NCBI GenBank assembly: GCA_013076295.1 | Contig: RQOL01000699.1 | Location: 5,208,001-5,272,000, forward strand | DNA from: Sanderia malayensis | Taxonomy: Eukaryota > Cnidaria > Scyphozoa > Semaeostomeae > Pelagiidae | Direction of reading: 5' to 3' | DNA: 64,000 nt | Part shown: positions 21,684-34,049 of the stretch, piece by piece | Position numbering within the stretch: the first letter of the stretch is position 1 | Layout of the letters: every line of letters starts with the position of its first letter | The notes under the pieces: model-generated | What the model saw: only the letters and a program-made list of their open reading frames with translations | Told to the model about the DNA's origin: nothing | The model's database searches: none | Translations under genes and position numbers: made by a program

Positions 21684-22095
21684 GTCCTTCACACTAACCT
21701 GGGTTAGATTTTAGTCAATATTTGAACAAATACACAAAGAGGACACGATTCTTCTAACGAGTGACCTTTGACGAGGTGACTTCGGCACTTTCAACGAATC
21801 AATTTTTTCTTGTTCCTCAAAGTTCTCTTTTTCTATACCAAGATACCAAGAAAATCTGTCATGTACCAAGCCTATAACATTGTAAATTTCTTTCGAAGCA
21901 GTCCAATTACTCTTTCCACATGGGTTCGCACGTGGAATATCGTGACCACAAGAACTCTACAAAGCTAAGGAGAATTTATTGGAGGACGAATTGCGACAAT
22001 ATTCAACCTTTTTATGCGCCCTGTTTAGCATTATAAACATCGGAGGAATGCCAATAAAGCCTTTGACTGGTCCAATTTATAACTGTTTACGAGAT
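21684..22095 (-). pseudogene. DDE_Tnp_4-type transposase C-terminal fragment
   Basis: One frame reads VVTIFHVRTHVERVIGLL, matching the R-x-H-V-E-R-x-I-G motif near the end of the DDE domain in HARBI1/THAP-type transposases. Flanking frames are degenerate. The same fragment is at 63480-63875. It may be the lost C-terminal part of the transposase whose start lies at 19143-19510. Confidence 0.45.
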
Positions 22096-22339
22096 TTGGT
22101 ATAGGAGCCTCTTTTAAGCAAAACCAACTACTGGGGAAAATCTTAATTTGGGGTCCGAGCCAGTACACAGAAAAAATAGCGTCATTGTTATAATAACTTT
22201 AAATATAAGGTACATGACGTCACAAATTTTTACATGCAAAACCATCTTAAATGTTCAAATTGAGGTCCACACCTTTGAAAAAGTTACTTATAGCAATCAT
22301 AAACAACCATTGTCTTTTTGAAAACAAATTTTAATAAAA

Positions 22340-22560
22340 CTTCTGGTGTGATATATTTTTTTGTCACGCCTCTCTTTTCGCTTCAAAAATTCAGCAACTG
22401 TATTTCTTGGATCAAAAAAGGCTGTTCCTTTACCATTTAAGGAGATGTGCATAATACTGTTTATTGGAGTGAAGCTCTGTTTGAAGTCTTGATGTTGTTG
22501 TAATGAGAGACTGTTCTTTCAGTCCCCATGCTGTGTGGGGTCATCATGATACATAATGTG
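22340..22560 (-). pseudogene. hAT transposase C-terminal fragment
   Basis: Reads MMTPHSMGTERTVSHYNNIK, then after a one-base shift SIMHISLNGKGTAFFDPRNT and VAEFLKRKERRDKK. This parallels the hAT tails at 10200-10767 and 50718-50999, but is clearly diverged. Followed by uncharacterised sequence to about 23,700. Confidence 0.6.
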
Positions 22561-23690
22561 GAAAAGGGCCCCTGACTACTGGGGCAAAATTAGAATTTTT
22601 TGCTTCACTACTGGGCCGGATGAAGGGCCTACTGGGCAGAAACCCCACTGGTTGCAATGTTAAAAGAGGCCCGACGCAGGAAATATGTTGGCATTTCATG
22701 CTATCGTGTAAGTCAATGATCACAGCACAATTTAAAAAATGCTCTCTGAATGCTATGGGCATAGTCTTGCAACTTGAGACAAAGTGAATCCTGCAAACCC
22801 AGGCATTGTCAACATTGCTATCTGGGTTTATTTTGGCAACAGAAACAAGAACCAGAACAAGACTTAACCATTTTGAAAAAAATATCGCTGCAAAATCAAA
22901 ATTTGTTTTGCGCGCTTTTTTTTGTTCATCGCTTGCCTCTCTTGTCAATGACATTGTGTACTTTGGCCTAACCTTTTTTCTAAATAGCCGCGAGCCTGGC
23001 CGAAAGGCTGTTTTTCGGTTAAATGTTTTGTAAGAAAGAAATTCTATGAGATAAAAATCTGATTTCATTACAGAAAACTACTATTTTGACTTCAAGGGAA
23101 ATTTTTTTTGCAAATCTGACTTGGCAATTTTAACCGGGGCCTTACTGGGCCAATAGCCCAGTTGTTACAATGTCAAAAGATGCCCTGCAATGTGCGATTG
23201 TTTTGCTGGGCCTAGGCCTGCAGGCAAGCCGAAGTACATTTGAAAGTATCTCGGATTGAAAAAGAAATCAAGCTATCACCTGGTTATATTTTTCTCTCAT
23301 CGAAAGGTTTTTAAAATTCTTGTTAGGGTTTTATTCGTGAAGCATAGTACGTAAAAAATTTGCAGGGTCAATTTTTTTCTCACATTGTCTGCAACTTTCC
23401 CTGTTTTCCTTATCTTTGTTGACGGACGGAAATTGCACGGTATTGGAGTTGTTGTTCCATCCATTTCGGCCTCTTATACAGAGAAAAGGATTTCTTAATG
23501 ATCATGCGAGAACCTCTGTGTCAGCAAGTAGCTTTGAGGATAGACTTGTTTGCACAGGACTTCTCTTTCACATTTCCCGCTTCATTAGATTACGACCTTG
23601 CACCCAATGATGTCACTTTGACTTTCCGATAATGGTGCCGACAGTTGTCTTTACTGCAAACTTTGCTGTGCTTATTAATGCATTTTCCTG
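22561..23690. other. TE-derived, no supported gene
   Basis: Contains repeated short blocks of the type CTACTGGGC...CCCA near 22580-22640 and 23140-23170. A 174-codon minus-strand frame at 22544-23068 includes LHDSMKCQHIS, also partly present near 63,900, but I do not recognise a domain. Bases 23300-23340 resemble the hAT-derived segment near 19050. Confidence 0.35.
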
Positions 23691-23699
23691 CGTGCCAAG

Positions 23700-24345
23700 G
23701 GTTGATTGGTGAAAAAGTGCTTTTTCCTGCTGACTCTTGGGGTGTGTGAATTCAAAATATCAAATGCCCTGTCGATAGCATTGACGAAATAGATTGTTGT
23801 CTCAGAACCATTAAATTCATCTACCTTGAGATCTTGACTTAGAAAATCTAGGCATTTGAAATTGAGGAGCTGAATGTCTGAGCTGCCAATCTAGCATTTA
23901 TTTTATGCATTTGCCACTGGATGTGTGTTGAGCTAAGCTTGTTGGCAAGAGTGAAGCCTTTTTTCTCTTTAAGTGAATTTAACTCTTCTTTAGTTTTTTT
24001 TCGTACATGATTTTGAGTTCTTTCCAATCAGCCCTGCAATTGAAGGAAAATACCAGGTCAACTTACAATCCAATCAGAGCTAGATGGTATTTCTAGATTA
24101 AAAATCATTGAGTAGAATACTTACAATGTGTTTCGAAGTAATTTCAACATGTGGCAGATATCAAATATTATGTGCACCAGGTATCCATGTGTTGGATGTG
24201 GAAATCCAGTTGAAAGAGACTCGTAGGAAGCACCAAATTGACAACTAAGACATATAGCTGCTCTTGGTTTACAAATGTTCCATCCCATACAATACTAAGG
24301 ATAACAAGTCCAGCATCTGCCAAAAATTAACGTTGTTCTGGTTAG
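23700..24345 (-). pseudogene. P-element/THAP9-like transposase fragment
   Basis: From the right: ILSIVWDGTFVNQEQ, then QLGASYESLSTGFPHPTHGY and IIFDICHMLKLLRNTL, ending at a GTAAGT donor. After an intron of about 90 bases, ADWKELKIMYEKK, LKEKKGFTLANKLSSTHIQW, LAAQTF and NAIDRAFDILNS follow. The D-x-C-H-M-L-K-L-x-R-N and L-A-N-K-L-x-x-x-H motifs are characteristic of THAP9/P-element transposases. Single-base shifts break the second exon. No THAP finger is attached. Confidence 0.65.
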
Positions 24346-24469
24346 TTGAGCTAGAACACCACTGTTAACTTTGTTGTACAGAAAATGGCAATTATTTATT
24401 TCCAAGACAAGCCTGTGGCTCCAACAACCATGAAAACTAGGCTTCTGATGCCAACTTCTCACCTAAGTC

Positions 24470-26190
24470 TCATTCAGGGGTTTTCTGAACACCAAAGGCA
24501 TGAGCAATATAACCTGTCCCCGTTTCAGTCACACATTTCCGTTGGGCCCTCAGTTTCCTTCTCTGTAGTCGTGCTTTCATTGATATCTTTTTAGCAGAAT
24601 CTCTTATGCTTTCCAGGAACAATTCCCCGTCCTTGTCACCTTGACATGTCCACGATTCCCAGTTTATTTTGGGGTAGTTAAAATCTCCCATAAGCATAAT
24701 ATGTGAGAAACCGTTGTTGGGTTCGGAAAGCTTTGGTATTAGTTTGTAAAATTCCTCTATATCTGTTGGTTACTACTTGGACTTTTGTATATGCAGCCAA
24801 TAAGCTGAGTGTTTCCACTATATGTAGTTTTATTTTTGCAAGCGTACATTCCTTGAATGCTGTAGTTATTTTAACTTCTTCACTCTTTAGTTCCTTTCTG
24901 ATGTAAAGTATTGTTCCTCTTACTTTATCAGAGTCTTGATCGTTTATGAACAAATCATATCCTTCCAGGTTTAGCCCGGCTTTGCCCAGTTTGAAACCAC
25001 AATTTTTCGGATACACTTCAGTTATACCAATAATGTCAATTCTTTCCTTTGCACGTTGAATTTTAATTTCAGTTCATCCATCTTGTTGGATAGACTGTCT
25101 GCATTTGCATAAAATCAGTTTAACTTGTTGAATGTATTTACGATATGTTTAGAACTCAACGAAACTTTTAACGAAACATTGGAAGTATAATACCTACTCG
25201 CTATCTACTTTGGTTTTGTTTTGACGACTTTCCTTTCCCACGGTGGTCCTGTCACAATGTACTTGAATTCCCCCGACGATTCGCATTCCTCCTCTTGGCT
25301 TCTTGTATTTTCTCTTTGTTCATTTTCTTTTCTTTTTCAGTCATGTCGTGCACTATGCTTACTTTTTTGTACGGTTGTTCAGCTGATGCAAGATTTTTTT
25401 GACTTTTCATGAAGTATCCTTTTGCTTTTTCATCCTCAAATATAACCTTAACAGGCCTTAGTCGTTCTTGATTGTGTACATCTCCTTTATCTTGTTCTTT
25501 TGTAACACGCCTGCCAAGCCTGGTAACTGCTGCAACACTTGATGGTTCAATGCCCATTATATTGCAAAGTCATCAACAAATGGTATGTCTTGGCGTTTGG
25601 GTCAGTCTGACCATGAATATAATTATGTTGCGTTTCCTTGACTCGCTCTCCCTGAATTCGCTGATTTGTTCGTCCATAGCACTACAATCATTAGCACTTG
25701 CTGAATTGAGCACATTACTGTCTAGTAGAGATTCTACCATTGCTTTGTCTGCTTTCTTTGAGATTTCATTTTCGAGGGTCACAAGTCTCTTTTCATATAT
25801 TGCAAAGTATTCCTTGCATCTCCCTGAGATTTCTTTCTCTATTTTAATGCTTTTCATTGTTTTTTCTTCACATGGGGGACAATACCAATGAAGATTTGAA
25901 CGTTTGCTCAGTAGCTTGTATTCTTGGGCCGTTAGGTTCAAACATTTTCTGCAAAAATGATGTTCGCAGAGTTCACATTCTAACATCTCTCCTTTGTCTT
26001 CTGTGAATTTTGATCACATAGTGTACAAATCCAGTCCTCAGACTGTCGATTGCTGATTTTAGCAGAGTTTTTTCTACTTGCCGCCATTTTGTTGTCTATT
26101 CTTCTTGCCGCATTTTCAAATTTAAGAAAAAATTTAGGCCCAAAGAACTGCGCCCACAAAAGTTCCCCTTCCAGTATTTCTGTCAAATCA
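24470..26190 (-). pseudogene. CR1-like LINE: ORF1 with PHD finger and start of ORF2 endonuclease
   Basis: ORF1 starts MAASRKNSAKISN near 26083, with a PHD-type finger (WICTLCDQN, CELCEHHFCRKCLNL, WYCPPCEE), a coiled segment, and a C-terminal part with RLRPVKVIFEDEKAKGYFMK. ORF2 then begins (NADSLSNKMDELK, IIGITEVYPKNCGFKLGK) with APE-endonuclease features including GDFNYPKINWES near 24,690. One-base shifts occur near 25,985 and 25,570. The element ends within ORF2 before the RT. The RT fragment at 44698-46410 could be from the same family. Confidence 0.7.
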
Positions 26191-26406
26191 AAGACTTCCG
26201 AAAGCTGATCTTCTTGTTCTCAAATAGATAAAGCTTGGATTGATGCAATTTGATGTGCAAACTGCGCGAAATTCTTTTTATTCGAACTTTTTTGCAGCAG
26301 CTCCTATAGTCTTCAAAAGTGCAATTTTATAATTCAAATCGAAGTTCCGGACCATAAACAGTCTCAGCATAAATCCGTATGGAAAAGGGCGAAACGAAAA
26401 ATACTT

Positions 26407-26640
26407 CTAAGTATGGCAAAATATTTCTATGTGCACAATGAACAGACCTGATATTAATGTCAAACGATTTGTTTGGTCCAGCCTTTTTGAGCAGATGGAC
26501 TCATTTTGGCAAATGTTACACCTGAAGACAAGCCTTTGGGCTAAGCCTTGTATGCCCTGGTGTCCTTTCTGTGTCTTTCCTGATTTTTCCTTTTTCGATT
26601 TTAAATAGGTACTCCTTTTTTCGACCGACATCTATTTCAT
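26407..26640 (-). pseudogene. Possible Mutator-like transposase fragment
   Basis: A short frame, KGHQGIQGLAQRLVFRCNIC, resembles the start of a Mutator-like transposase domain common in cnidarian genomes (a G-x-x-G-L-x-x-R-L-x-x-x-C-x-x-C pattern). It is too short for a firm call. Confidence 0.3.
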
Positions 26641-26783
26641 AGGTTCAATTTGCATCAGATAGTCCAATTGAACGTCCAAACTCCACGCAATACCAGTTTG
26701 GATCTGTCAGCCACTTTGTTTGGAAACCCGATTTACGACTTAATATTCAGGTTTGCGAACTATTGACAATTTCATTCCACCTC

Positions 26784-26886
26784 AGGAGGTTGGATAGCTC
26801 ACTTCTCATGTATAAACGCAGAAGCATTTCTGCATACCAGTCACTTTGTCGACTGGATCTCACTTCTGTGAGCTATCCCACCTCGA
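26784..26886. repeat. Short inverted repeat
   Basis: GAGGTTGGATAGCTCAC and its near inverse GTGAGCTATCCCACCTC bound about 100 bp. This could be a very small foldback element. Confidence 0.55.
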
Positions 26887-26889
26887 TAG

Positions 26890-29800
26890 GCCAGCTCACC
26901 TCATATGAACAGGCTCTCAGAGCTATCAAGGTTAGAGATCACGTCCTTACATCTGCAGATGAAAAAACCGGCTTAAATTGGAATATGTGGACTATTAAAG
27001 AAAAAAGGTAATTTGGAGATGCAAATGAAGAAAGCTCAAGGTAAGTTTTTTGTTGCTGACAAAGAAATTTTCCTCATTTATTTTAGAATTATTTTTTTTC
27101 TTAGAGTTTTTTCTTTTTTTTTATTCTCCATGTTTTTACTTCTCTTTATTTTGGTTGTTCTTGCTGTGCTCTACTTTCTTTAGTTAGGGCTTTATTTTTC
27201 ACCATGTTTTCACACATAAAGTCATTATGGAACCCCCGTGTTTCAGTCTTCCCCCTTTTTTGAGCTTAGCAATTCATTTTATGACTTTAGTCCTTGAAGA
27301 GATAAGTGTTCGCAAAACTATATCATCTTTTGCGAACTTGCATTGTTCAGATCCATGAAAAATGAAAAGATGATCTTTTCATTTTTATACATTTGAACAT
27401 TGGCTCAACTTCGAAATCTGTTATTTTTTGCACCGGAAATTTAGAAAACCTTTAAAGCACATGTAAATCGTGTCACACAAGGGACACAAGAACATGAAAA
27501 GTCTTCAATGATGTTTGTAGCGATTAAGCAATATTTTAATTTTTCTTGCGCTGCCATAACATTTGCAGGGGTGACACATATAGCAATCACTTACAAAGAG
27601 GGAAATACAGCTGTTGAGAATCTTATCTTAGCAAGAACTTTCTTGGTAGGATATGTTTTTTAACAGATCCGATTTAACTACGAAATGCTTCACTTTTAAA
27701 TGGAAGTGAAGCTTTTTGTAACATTCATTAAGTATTTGAATCTTTTAGTTATTTTAAATTTTTGTTATGCTTATGACCCGTTATCCCTATAAGATTGGTG
27801 TAACTGTTAAGAGGGTGTAGCTAGTCAAGCTTAGTATTTTATGCGTTTATGACTTAAGTAAGTGGCTTAATTAGAGAAAGACCCTCTGTAGGTTAGCGCC
27901 ATCTCCCGTACTTCGTAGCTTCCTGACACAGTTTTCATATCTGATGTTTTAATTCAAGTAATTATATTTTGTTATTTTGGAAACCAGACCAAAGACGACA
28001 AGGTTTCACCGTCATTTTAGGTTTCTGGGTATGGTGCAATAACAGGACGGTGAACACTTGTTTTCTTTGTTTTGCAGCTTCTCTCACATTATTGCGCTTT
28101 TTAATACAAAAGTGACAGAAAGAGCATGTTGTGTATTCTTATTTTATCTTATCGTATCTCTTATTCTATTCACCGTTAGCAAATTTAGGGCATTCGTTTA
28201 AATATCGTATTTGCAATTCTTTCGTATTTGTTAGTATTGATTTAAGTGTATTCTACACTTGCGAAATTTATGTGGTCTACTGAGCCCAATCGAGTAGCAC
28301 ATTATTCATTTAAATTGATTTTATTGAAATACGTTTATGTAATAATATTTTAGTTTTAACGAACATGTTGCAGTATGACATTCAGATTCGACTTTGAACT
28401 GACTGAACGGCATACATAAACAATGCATTTGGACACTGGAGAGCAGTTGGCAGTAAGTCGGAGATTTCCCTTCCGAACAGAGGCATTTACCATTCTTATT
28501 GTCTTCTTTTATACGAGACACGTCACGAATTACTTCGCAACTCGTATTTTTCAAGACAAGCAGTTCAGATGACACACCAGCCCTAGTGGAGAAGACCGTT
28601 GTCAGTCGTGGGAAGCAGGGAATGGAAAGGACTTTGTCCAACCAAAGCGTGATGCTATTTGAGATGCAGAAAGGTGGCCACGTGGCAAATAGTGAGAATC
28701 ATGTTTACAACTGTACGAGAGCTGCAGACAAACAATACTGGATCTAACAACATTGTTTTACAACCTTGCAATGATGCTCAATTGCGATTAGCTTAAATGG
28801 ATTGAAGAATGTGCTTATCTGCGGTGGAGACATCACGAGAAGTAACGCATATAAATATACACATGTTAAGATGTGTGTGGAGCTATTAAGAATCTCATTT
28901 TGCAAGAGTCTTCTTAACAAGGTCAGACAGTAAAGTACCAAACTGACATTGATGGTGGAGTTCTTGGCTTTCAGTCAAAAAACCTTGCTTTGAACTCAAA
29001 GAAGACAATTGTTGTGAGTGCAAAGCAACTTTCATAACTTCACAGCTTTCTAAAGTAAATTCCAGTTCTAAAGAATGTTGAAAAAGGTTCCAGCGAGAAC
29101 ATTGCTGTAATCTAATTGGTTTATAAGAAAAACTCCTACACCATTCAAATTAAAGAAAGAAGCCTTTAAATTCATCGTCTTATTAAAGATGGACTATGCA
29201 GGCGCTGTTTATCTGCTTCCTCCAGTGTTCCTTCTAAAACATTTGGAAAAGGTTCTGTTGTGAAAGAGTGGAAATAGACAACAACAACAACAAAAATAGC
29301 GTCATAATTAATAGGTTTAAGCATTGAGCTGAATTCACTGGATTGCATTTCGTAATTATTTTTAATTTTTAATCATTAAATGAACTTTGAATTTTTAAAC
29401 CTATATTTTGTGATGATTTTTAGTTAAACTTTAATTTCATATTTATGTAATTTCTGATGTGCTTGACCGATTTATTTTCATTTGTTACTTTTTTTTACTG
29501 TCAACATTGATCCTTATTTGGAAGGTATTTAAGTGTTAAATTTAGTTGTATCTTCATCATTCCTCTTCTTAACTTTAATTTCTAACTTTAATGCTGAACT
29601 TTTACTTTCAAGTGTAATCTTTAATAATTTTGAAGTGTTTCTTGAGTGACCGCGTCACGAGTAATCGTCGCTTTTAATTATTCGAATTTACAATAATGTG
29701 GACATGAGAGAAATTCCTGCGTTTCATTGTCGAGTTAACTGAAGAGCCGAGCTACGAAGAACTGCGGAAAACCGAAACACCAGAAGAAACTTTACTCAAG

Positions 29801-31420
29801 AACAAGTGCTGTTAGCTTTAGTTGCTACTTTTGTAATCGAGTTAAAGTGACCCAGTTGTGAGACCCCATTTAACTGGTTGACATTATGTGAAAGTTGTTC
29901 CGGTCTCTATTTTACACATTTTGCAGAAAAACTTCGTTCGTTCCTTAATTTCGTTCGTTCCTTAATTTAGTAATCGGTCATGCCCGTGTTTGCACAATCG
30001 TTTCGCATTTTCTGTTTCGCTCCGTTCCGTCCCAGGTTCCGTTTCCCGTTTCGTTTCGCGTTCTGTTCGTTAGTAGAGCCGAAAACGATGTCGTGTAACC
30101 AGGGTAAAAAATGTACACCGTTTCACCTCTGGAATCCGAAGCGAAATGAAAACGGTGTCGTGTGAAGGAAGCCTAAGTGAGCTGTTTGTTCAATTGTTGT
30201 TAAATAAAATGGACATTTGAATCGAAACATTTCTGATTTCTCTTCTGTGCTTATCTGTGCCTAGTCTGTCCTGTTGTGTGGTGACGAGGCCTTGGGCTGG
30301 GGCAAGGAGAAGACACCAGACAGCAGAACAGAGATAGGAAGAGGAAGAGGACGAGAAAGACAGGACCAAGAAGAGAACGACACCAAAGAAAGACGGCATT
30401 GAAAGACAGCAAAGGCATAAAACATGCTACACAGGTAACAAAATTGTCCTAATTCTCATTATTAACATTTTTTATCTCCCTTTTGAAGAATTTCTACGAG
30501 GATGTTATTTCAAGACAAATCAAACAGAAGAAGGTATTTTTAAGGAGTTCAGCAAACAGACATCATTCGCACCCACCGACCAGGATAGCAGGATTTTGTT
30601 CATTATAGTGCTTATTTCTGCTTTGAAGTAAAGAGTGATATTGGGGAAGAATTAAAGATGAGATTAAAAAGCTAAAATTAAACGCTATTCCTGCAATAGA
30701 GGCAGTAAACGAGCTCGTAACCCAAAGTGTGACTCTCAGCTTTACTCAGGCCGGGCCGAAGAATTCTTACCCCTGAGTGGCTAGGCCCGTGCCCACCGAA
30801 AACAACAATGAAAATGTCAGAAGTTTGAGTTTGTGGGCATGATATTGAAGGAATTTTAATTTCTGAAGTGCCGAAAATTAATTCCATATTTTTAATTTTA
30901 AGTTAAAGTAAGTTATTACAAAAACTAACAGCTGGGATAAGCGAAATCAGAGCTACGTGTCCTGCCACAGACACTCGAAGAAGCAATGGGGACTCGGGAT
31001 GACGTCATTATTTTTCAGAGGTACTTATTTTTAAAATTAAATTGTGTCTCGGACGTTGAAGAAACCACACAAATTATTTTGAAAGTGCCTGCTAAAAGAT
31101 TCGCCTTTATAGTGGTTCCACCGGAGCTCAAATATCAACCAGAAAATAAAATAAAACTCAATCGGACCGGAGCTCAATAAACCGGAGCTCAAATAAAACC
31201 AGAAATTTTTTTTTTGGGTCATCACTGTGACATCACAGCCTTGTGATATTTTTCGCAAAAGGTGGCCTTATTCAAGGTGAAATTAAAGTGACTTATACTT
31301 GTCAGATGCACGTCAAAATTGCATCAAACTGATCTGTTTGTCTTTGGCTTTCACTTAAAATAACAAAAAATCGAATGTCAAATTTCGTTGCATTAGCACC
31401 TTAAAATATAATCAAACAAA
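26890..31420. other. Long stretch without recognisable genes
   Basis: AT-rich sequence with only short frames. It contains a small (AAC)n tract at 29278-29296, a near-tandem CGTTCGTTCCTTAATTT doublet at 29935-29968, a pyrimidine-rich stretch at 30000-30070 (TTCCGTTTCCCGTTTCG), and a purine-rich run at 30310-30400. The 29650-30420 part, with AATAAA near 30207, could be a retroelement end or an untranslated region. No LTR pair was found. Confidence 0.4.
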
Positions 31421-31422
31421 TA

Positions 31423-31708
31423 CAGTGCAATCCCGCTATAACGAACTCTGTAGGGACCGAGAAAGTAGTTCGCAATAGCGGGAGTTCGTTGTACAGAAGG
31501 GAAATTTTTTATGAAGAATTCCAAACACAAATTGGCCAGAATGTTTGAAGTTTTGTTCGTAATAACAAAAGTTCGTTATATCCATGGTTCGTTATACAGG
31601 GAGTATTTACAGTAGAATTTACTTCCCAGAATCCAAGGGACCGGAGTTTTAGTTCGTAATAGCGGGAAGTTCGTGATAAGCGGGGCTCGTTATAGCGAGA
31701 TTCCACTG
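31423..31708. mobile_element. Pogo/Tigger-like MITE (286 bp)
   Basis: Ends CAGTGCAATCCCGCTATAAC and, inverted, CAGTGGAATCTCGCTATAAC, flanked by TA at 31421-31422 and 31709-31710. The ends, the repeated GTTCGTTAT-type internal motifs and the TA duplication fit pogo/Tigger-type Tc1/mariner elements. No transposase is present. Confidence 0.82.
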
Positions 31709-31883
31709 TAAGTCCAGAGAATAAAATCAAATAAATGACAGTGGAGATATATGTTTTATTTCAATTAAAACTTCATAGCATGCTACACTGAAATTACTCA
31801 AGACACATAATAAATGATTTTTTAATGCAATGGAAGAAAGTTTACATTTGATCTTGTAATATCAGCACACCTCTCTCCCCTTT

Positions 31884-32225
31884 TCACCCTGACTTTTGAG
31901 GCAAGCATTTTGAAGAATGCAATGTTTTCGTTGTCCATCCCCTTGTGAATAAAAAGATCAATGCTGTAAGTGTTTTCTGTTCCATGTTCACTATTCGGTT
32001 GTCACACTCTCTTTTCTTCTTCTCCATCATTTGAGTTGGAGTGAATGCTCTTGCACCATTAGCGTTCGTTTTCAAATCACACGTGAATATAAAATTGTGA
32101 CTAGCCATGCCTCCAAAAACCATTTGCTGTGATGTTTAGCCTGGCTTCGTCTCCACGTAGTGGTGGCATCGTTAGCTCAATCTCAAAACAGTTACACACA
32201 CCCTCGAGTAAGTTGTCTGTGAATT
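31884..32225 (-). pseudogene. TE-derived coding remnant
   Basis: Encodes DEARLNITANGFW upstream and NANGARAFTPTQMMEKKKRE, then CDNRIVNMEQKTLTALIFLF. This resembles a nuclease-like or RT-associated region (A-R-L-D-I-x-A-x-G-F-W and E-K-K-R-x-Y-x-x-R-I-x-x-x-E-x-G-x-F-T-P) often found next to cnidarian retroelement RTs. Frameshifts occur at about 32,105. Family assignment is tentative. Confidence 0.35.
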
Positions 32226-32329
32226 CCCTAATGTGTTGGGTTTTTGTGAAGCCAGCCACCTGTCTTGCAATTCATGGCATGCGAAAAAATGGCCAGGCCA
32301 TTAAAGAACCAATGTACTTGTGAATTGCC

Positions 32330-33430
32330 TTATCGTTGCTGTAATGTATCTTCAGTTCTGTATCCTGGACCTTTCTCTATCTGTATTCTCAATAGCAACA
32401 GCCTTGTCTCTTGCTTGATTTATGTTGCCATTTTCACTCTTTAAGAAAGTATGAATCGTAAATAAGTGTTTGAACTGATCCTTGAATATCTTGAAGGTGC
32501 CATCCACGAATTAAATCTTTGCTTTACTTGGGAGTGACACCTCTTCATCTGTGGCTAATATTGGCTTCCTTGCATGTTTCAGGCTAGCAGCTTTTTGCAA
32601 AAAAATCGTTCCGCAAGTTGTGATCCGAAATTTCATGTTTTCCACTTGGTTTATTGGTCCAATAATTTGTCGATGACGGTTGGCTTGTAGAACAATGTTG
32701 GACAGCTGGGAGTACGCTTTATTATAAAATATGAAAATATAACGCGGAGTAATTTGACAAAATAAGAGGATAGCATGCAATGCAATATCGTCTGATGGGT
32801 AAAAAGAGGGGAGGGCAAGCCTGACTTAAAAAAAGTTGTCTTGAAAAAAAGCTTTTTGCAAGGCAACAAAAGCAACATCTGCTGAAAGTTGCCCCCTCTT
32901 TTTTAAGCGGTACCCTTTGGTGCCCCTTTTTTAAGCTCCAAAATTTTGGTGACCTCTCCAAATAACTTCCGGTCACCTGCCCGGTGTAAATAATGACCGG
33001 TCCCTTTGGCGAATCATACCATATAATTTTGATTGGCCAAAACGTGCGAAAGAGGCTAGACGAACTGAAGCGGCAAAAAACACGTGCGTTGTGTTATGAT
33101 GCGTTGTGCTTGTGTTTGTGATTGTGTTGGTGGGTGACAGAAATTGCTCGCTTGCTGCTTGACTGGTTGACCCGATTCCAAAGATTGGCCAGGAAGAAAA
33201 TTGAATCTATTGGCAGTCCAAGACACCAAACCCAGAATGTGCATTGGACAATAAGGTTATAAATTAATAAAATTGCTTTGCTTTTATTATTAGCGCTGTT
33301 ATATTGTTATTTGGATATGATAAAGTCATGTCAGGCCTTTTCCTTAGGCCAATAAGTGGTTTTGAACGAGAACAGAGGGTGGCGGTCTAAAGATATTTTT
33401 TAAATATAAATATATTTTGGGGGAGGAATA
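32330..33430. other. No gene seen; junction region before copy B
   Basis: AT-rich, with short frames only. The breakpoint at about 33430/33431 is defined only by where matching to base 1 begins. Homology could extend further left than the window shows. Confidence 0.45.
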
Positions 33431-33623
33431 CATAAACATATTTCAGGTACTTCTGGTCAATAACAGTATGGTGGCCGTGTATGAAAAATATGTTATACCA
33501 GAGATGCACAAAAGTATTTCGTCAAAGGAGCTATCTACCTAACTTGATAGAGAAACACGGGAAAGATGAATTTGAAGAAATCTTCAAATACATATGTCAA
33601 CTGCCTCACATAAAAGTCCCATA

Positions 33624-34043
33624 CACTCTTTTCTTTTTATAACAATAAGCTTTATAAGAATAATGAGGCTCAAAATTCATGAAATTTAAGAAAATTTTAA
33701 AAATATTGTCAGGCTCAGGATCTTGTGAAACTATCATTTTTAACAGGTGCTTTTTATTTTTTAATTGGTGTGCTTTTCACGGGCAATGGTTTTAAATATA
33801 CTCATCCAAATTTTGATGAAAGGTCGACAAAATCTGTGCTGCAGGAAATAAGGACTTATTCTGTTAGCCATATAATAGTTATGCGTTTTTGGCATTGATG
33901 ATAATAATAGCAGTGTATTTCCATATCTGTATTTTCTGCCGCGCTAAGATTAATTTAAGAATATTCAGAGGCTCAAAATAGAAAAAAATTAAGAATATTG
34001 AGGCTCAGCAAAAAATTAAGTGTTCTTATAAAAGAAAAGAGTG
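33624..34043. mobile_element. Complete small TIR element with TA duplication
   Basis: Left end CACTCTTTTCTTTTTATAAC, right end (inverted) CACTCTTTTCTTTTATAAGA, flanked by TA at 33622-33623 and 34044-34045. Length 420 bp. The interior has repeated TTAAGAATATT and GAGGCTCA motifs and no credible ORF. Copy A retains the left 310 bp only. Confidence 0.72.
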
Positions 34044-34049
34044 TAGCTG

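Larger units (their letters stand above)
1..22095. repeat. Copy A of a large direct duplication
   Basis: Base 1 onward matches base 33431 onward, and the two stretches stay collinear through the DDE-transposase fragment near 22,090 (matching 63,870). By eye, mismatches are a few per 60 bases on the left and about one or two per 60 in the 15.5-20 kb part. Several insertions and deletions separate the copies. The left boundary cannot be placed because the window begins inside the copy. It may be a true segmental duplication or two haplotypes joined by the assembler. Confidence 0.93.

Noticed and set aside
22544..23068. A 174-codon minus-strand frame as a gene
   Set aside because: No recognisable domain, and it overlaps repeat blocks; only a short segment near 22,700 recurs (63,900). 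Treated as TE-derived.
29278..29296. (AAC)n tract as part of a gene
   Set aside because: Short microsatellite with no open frame around it.
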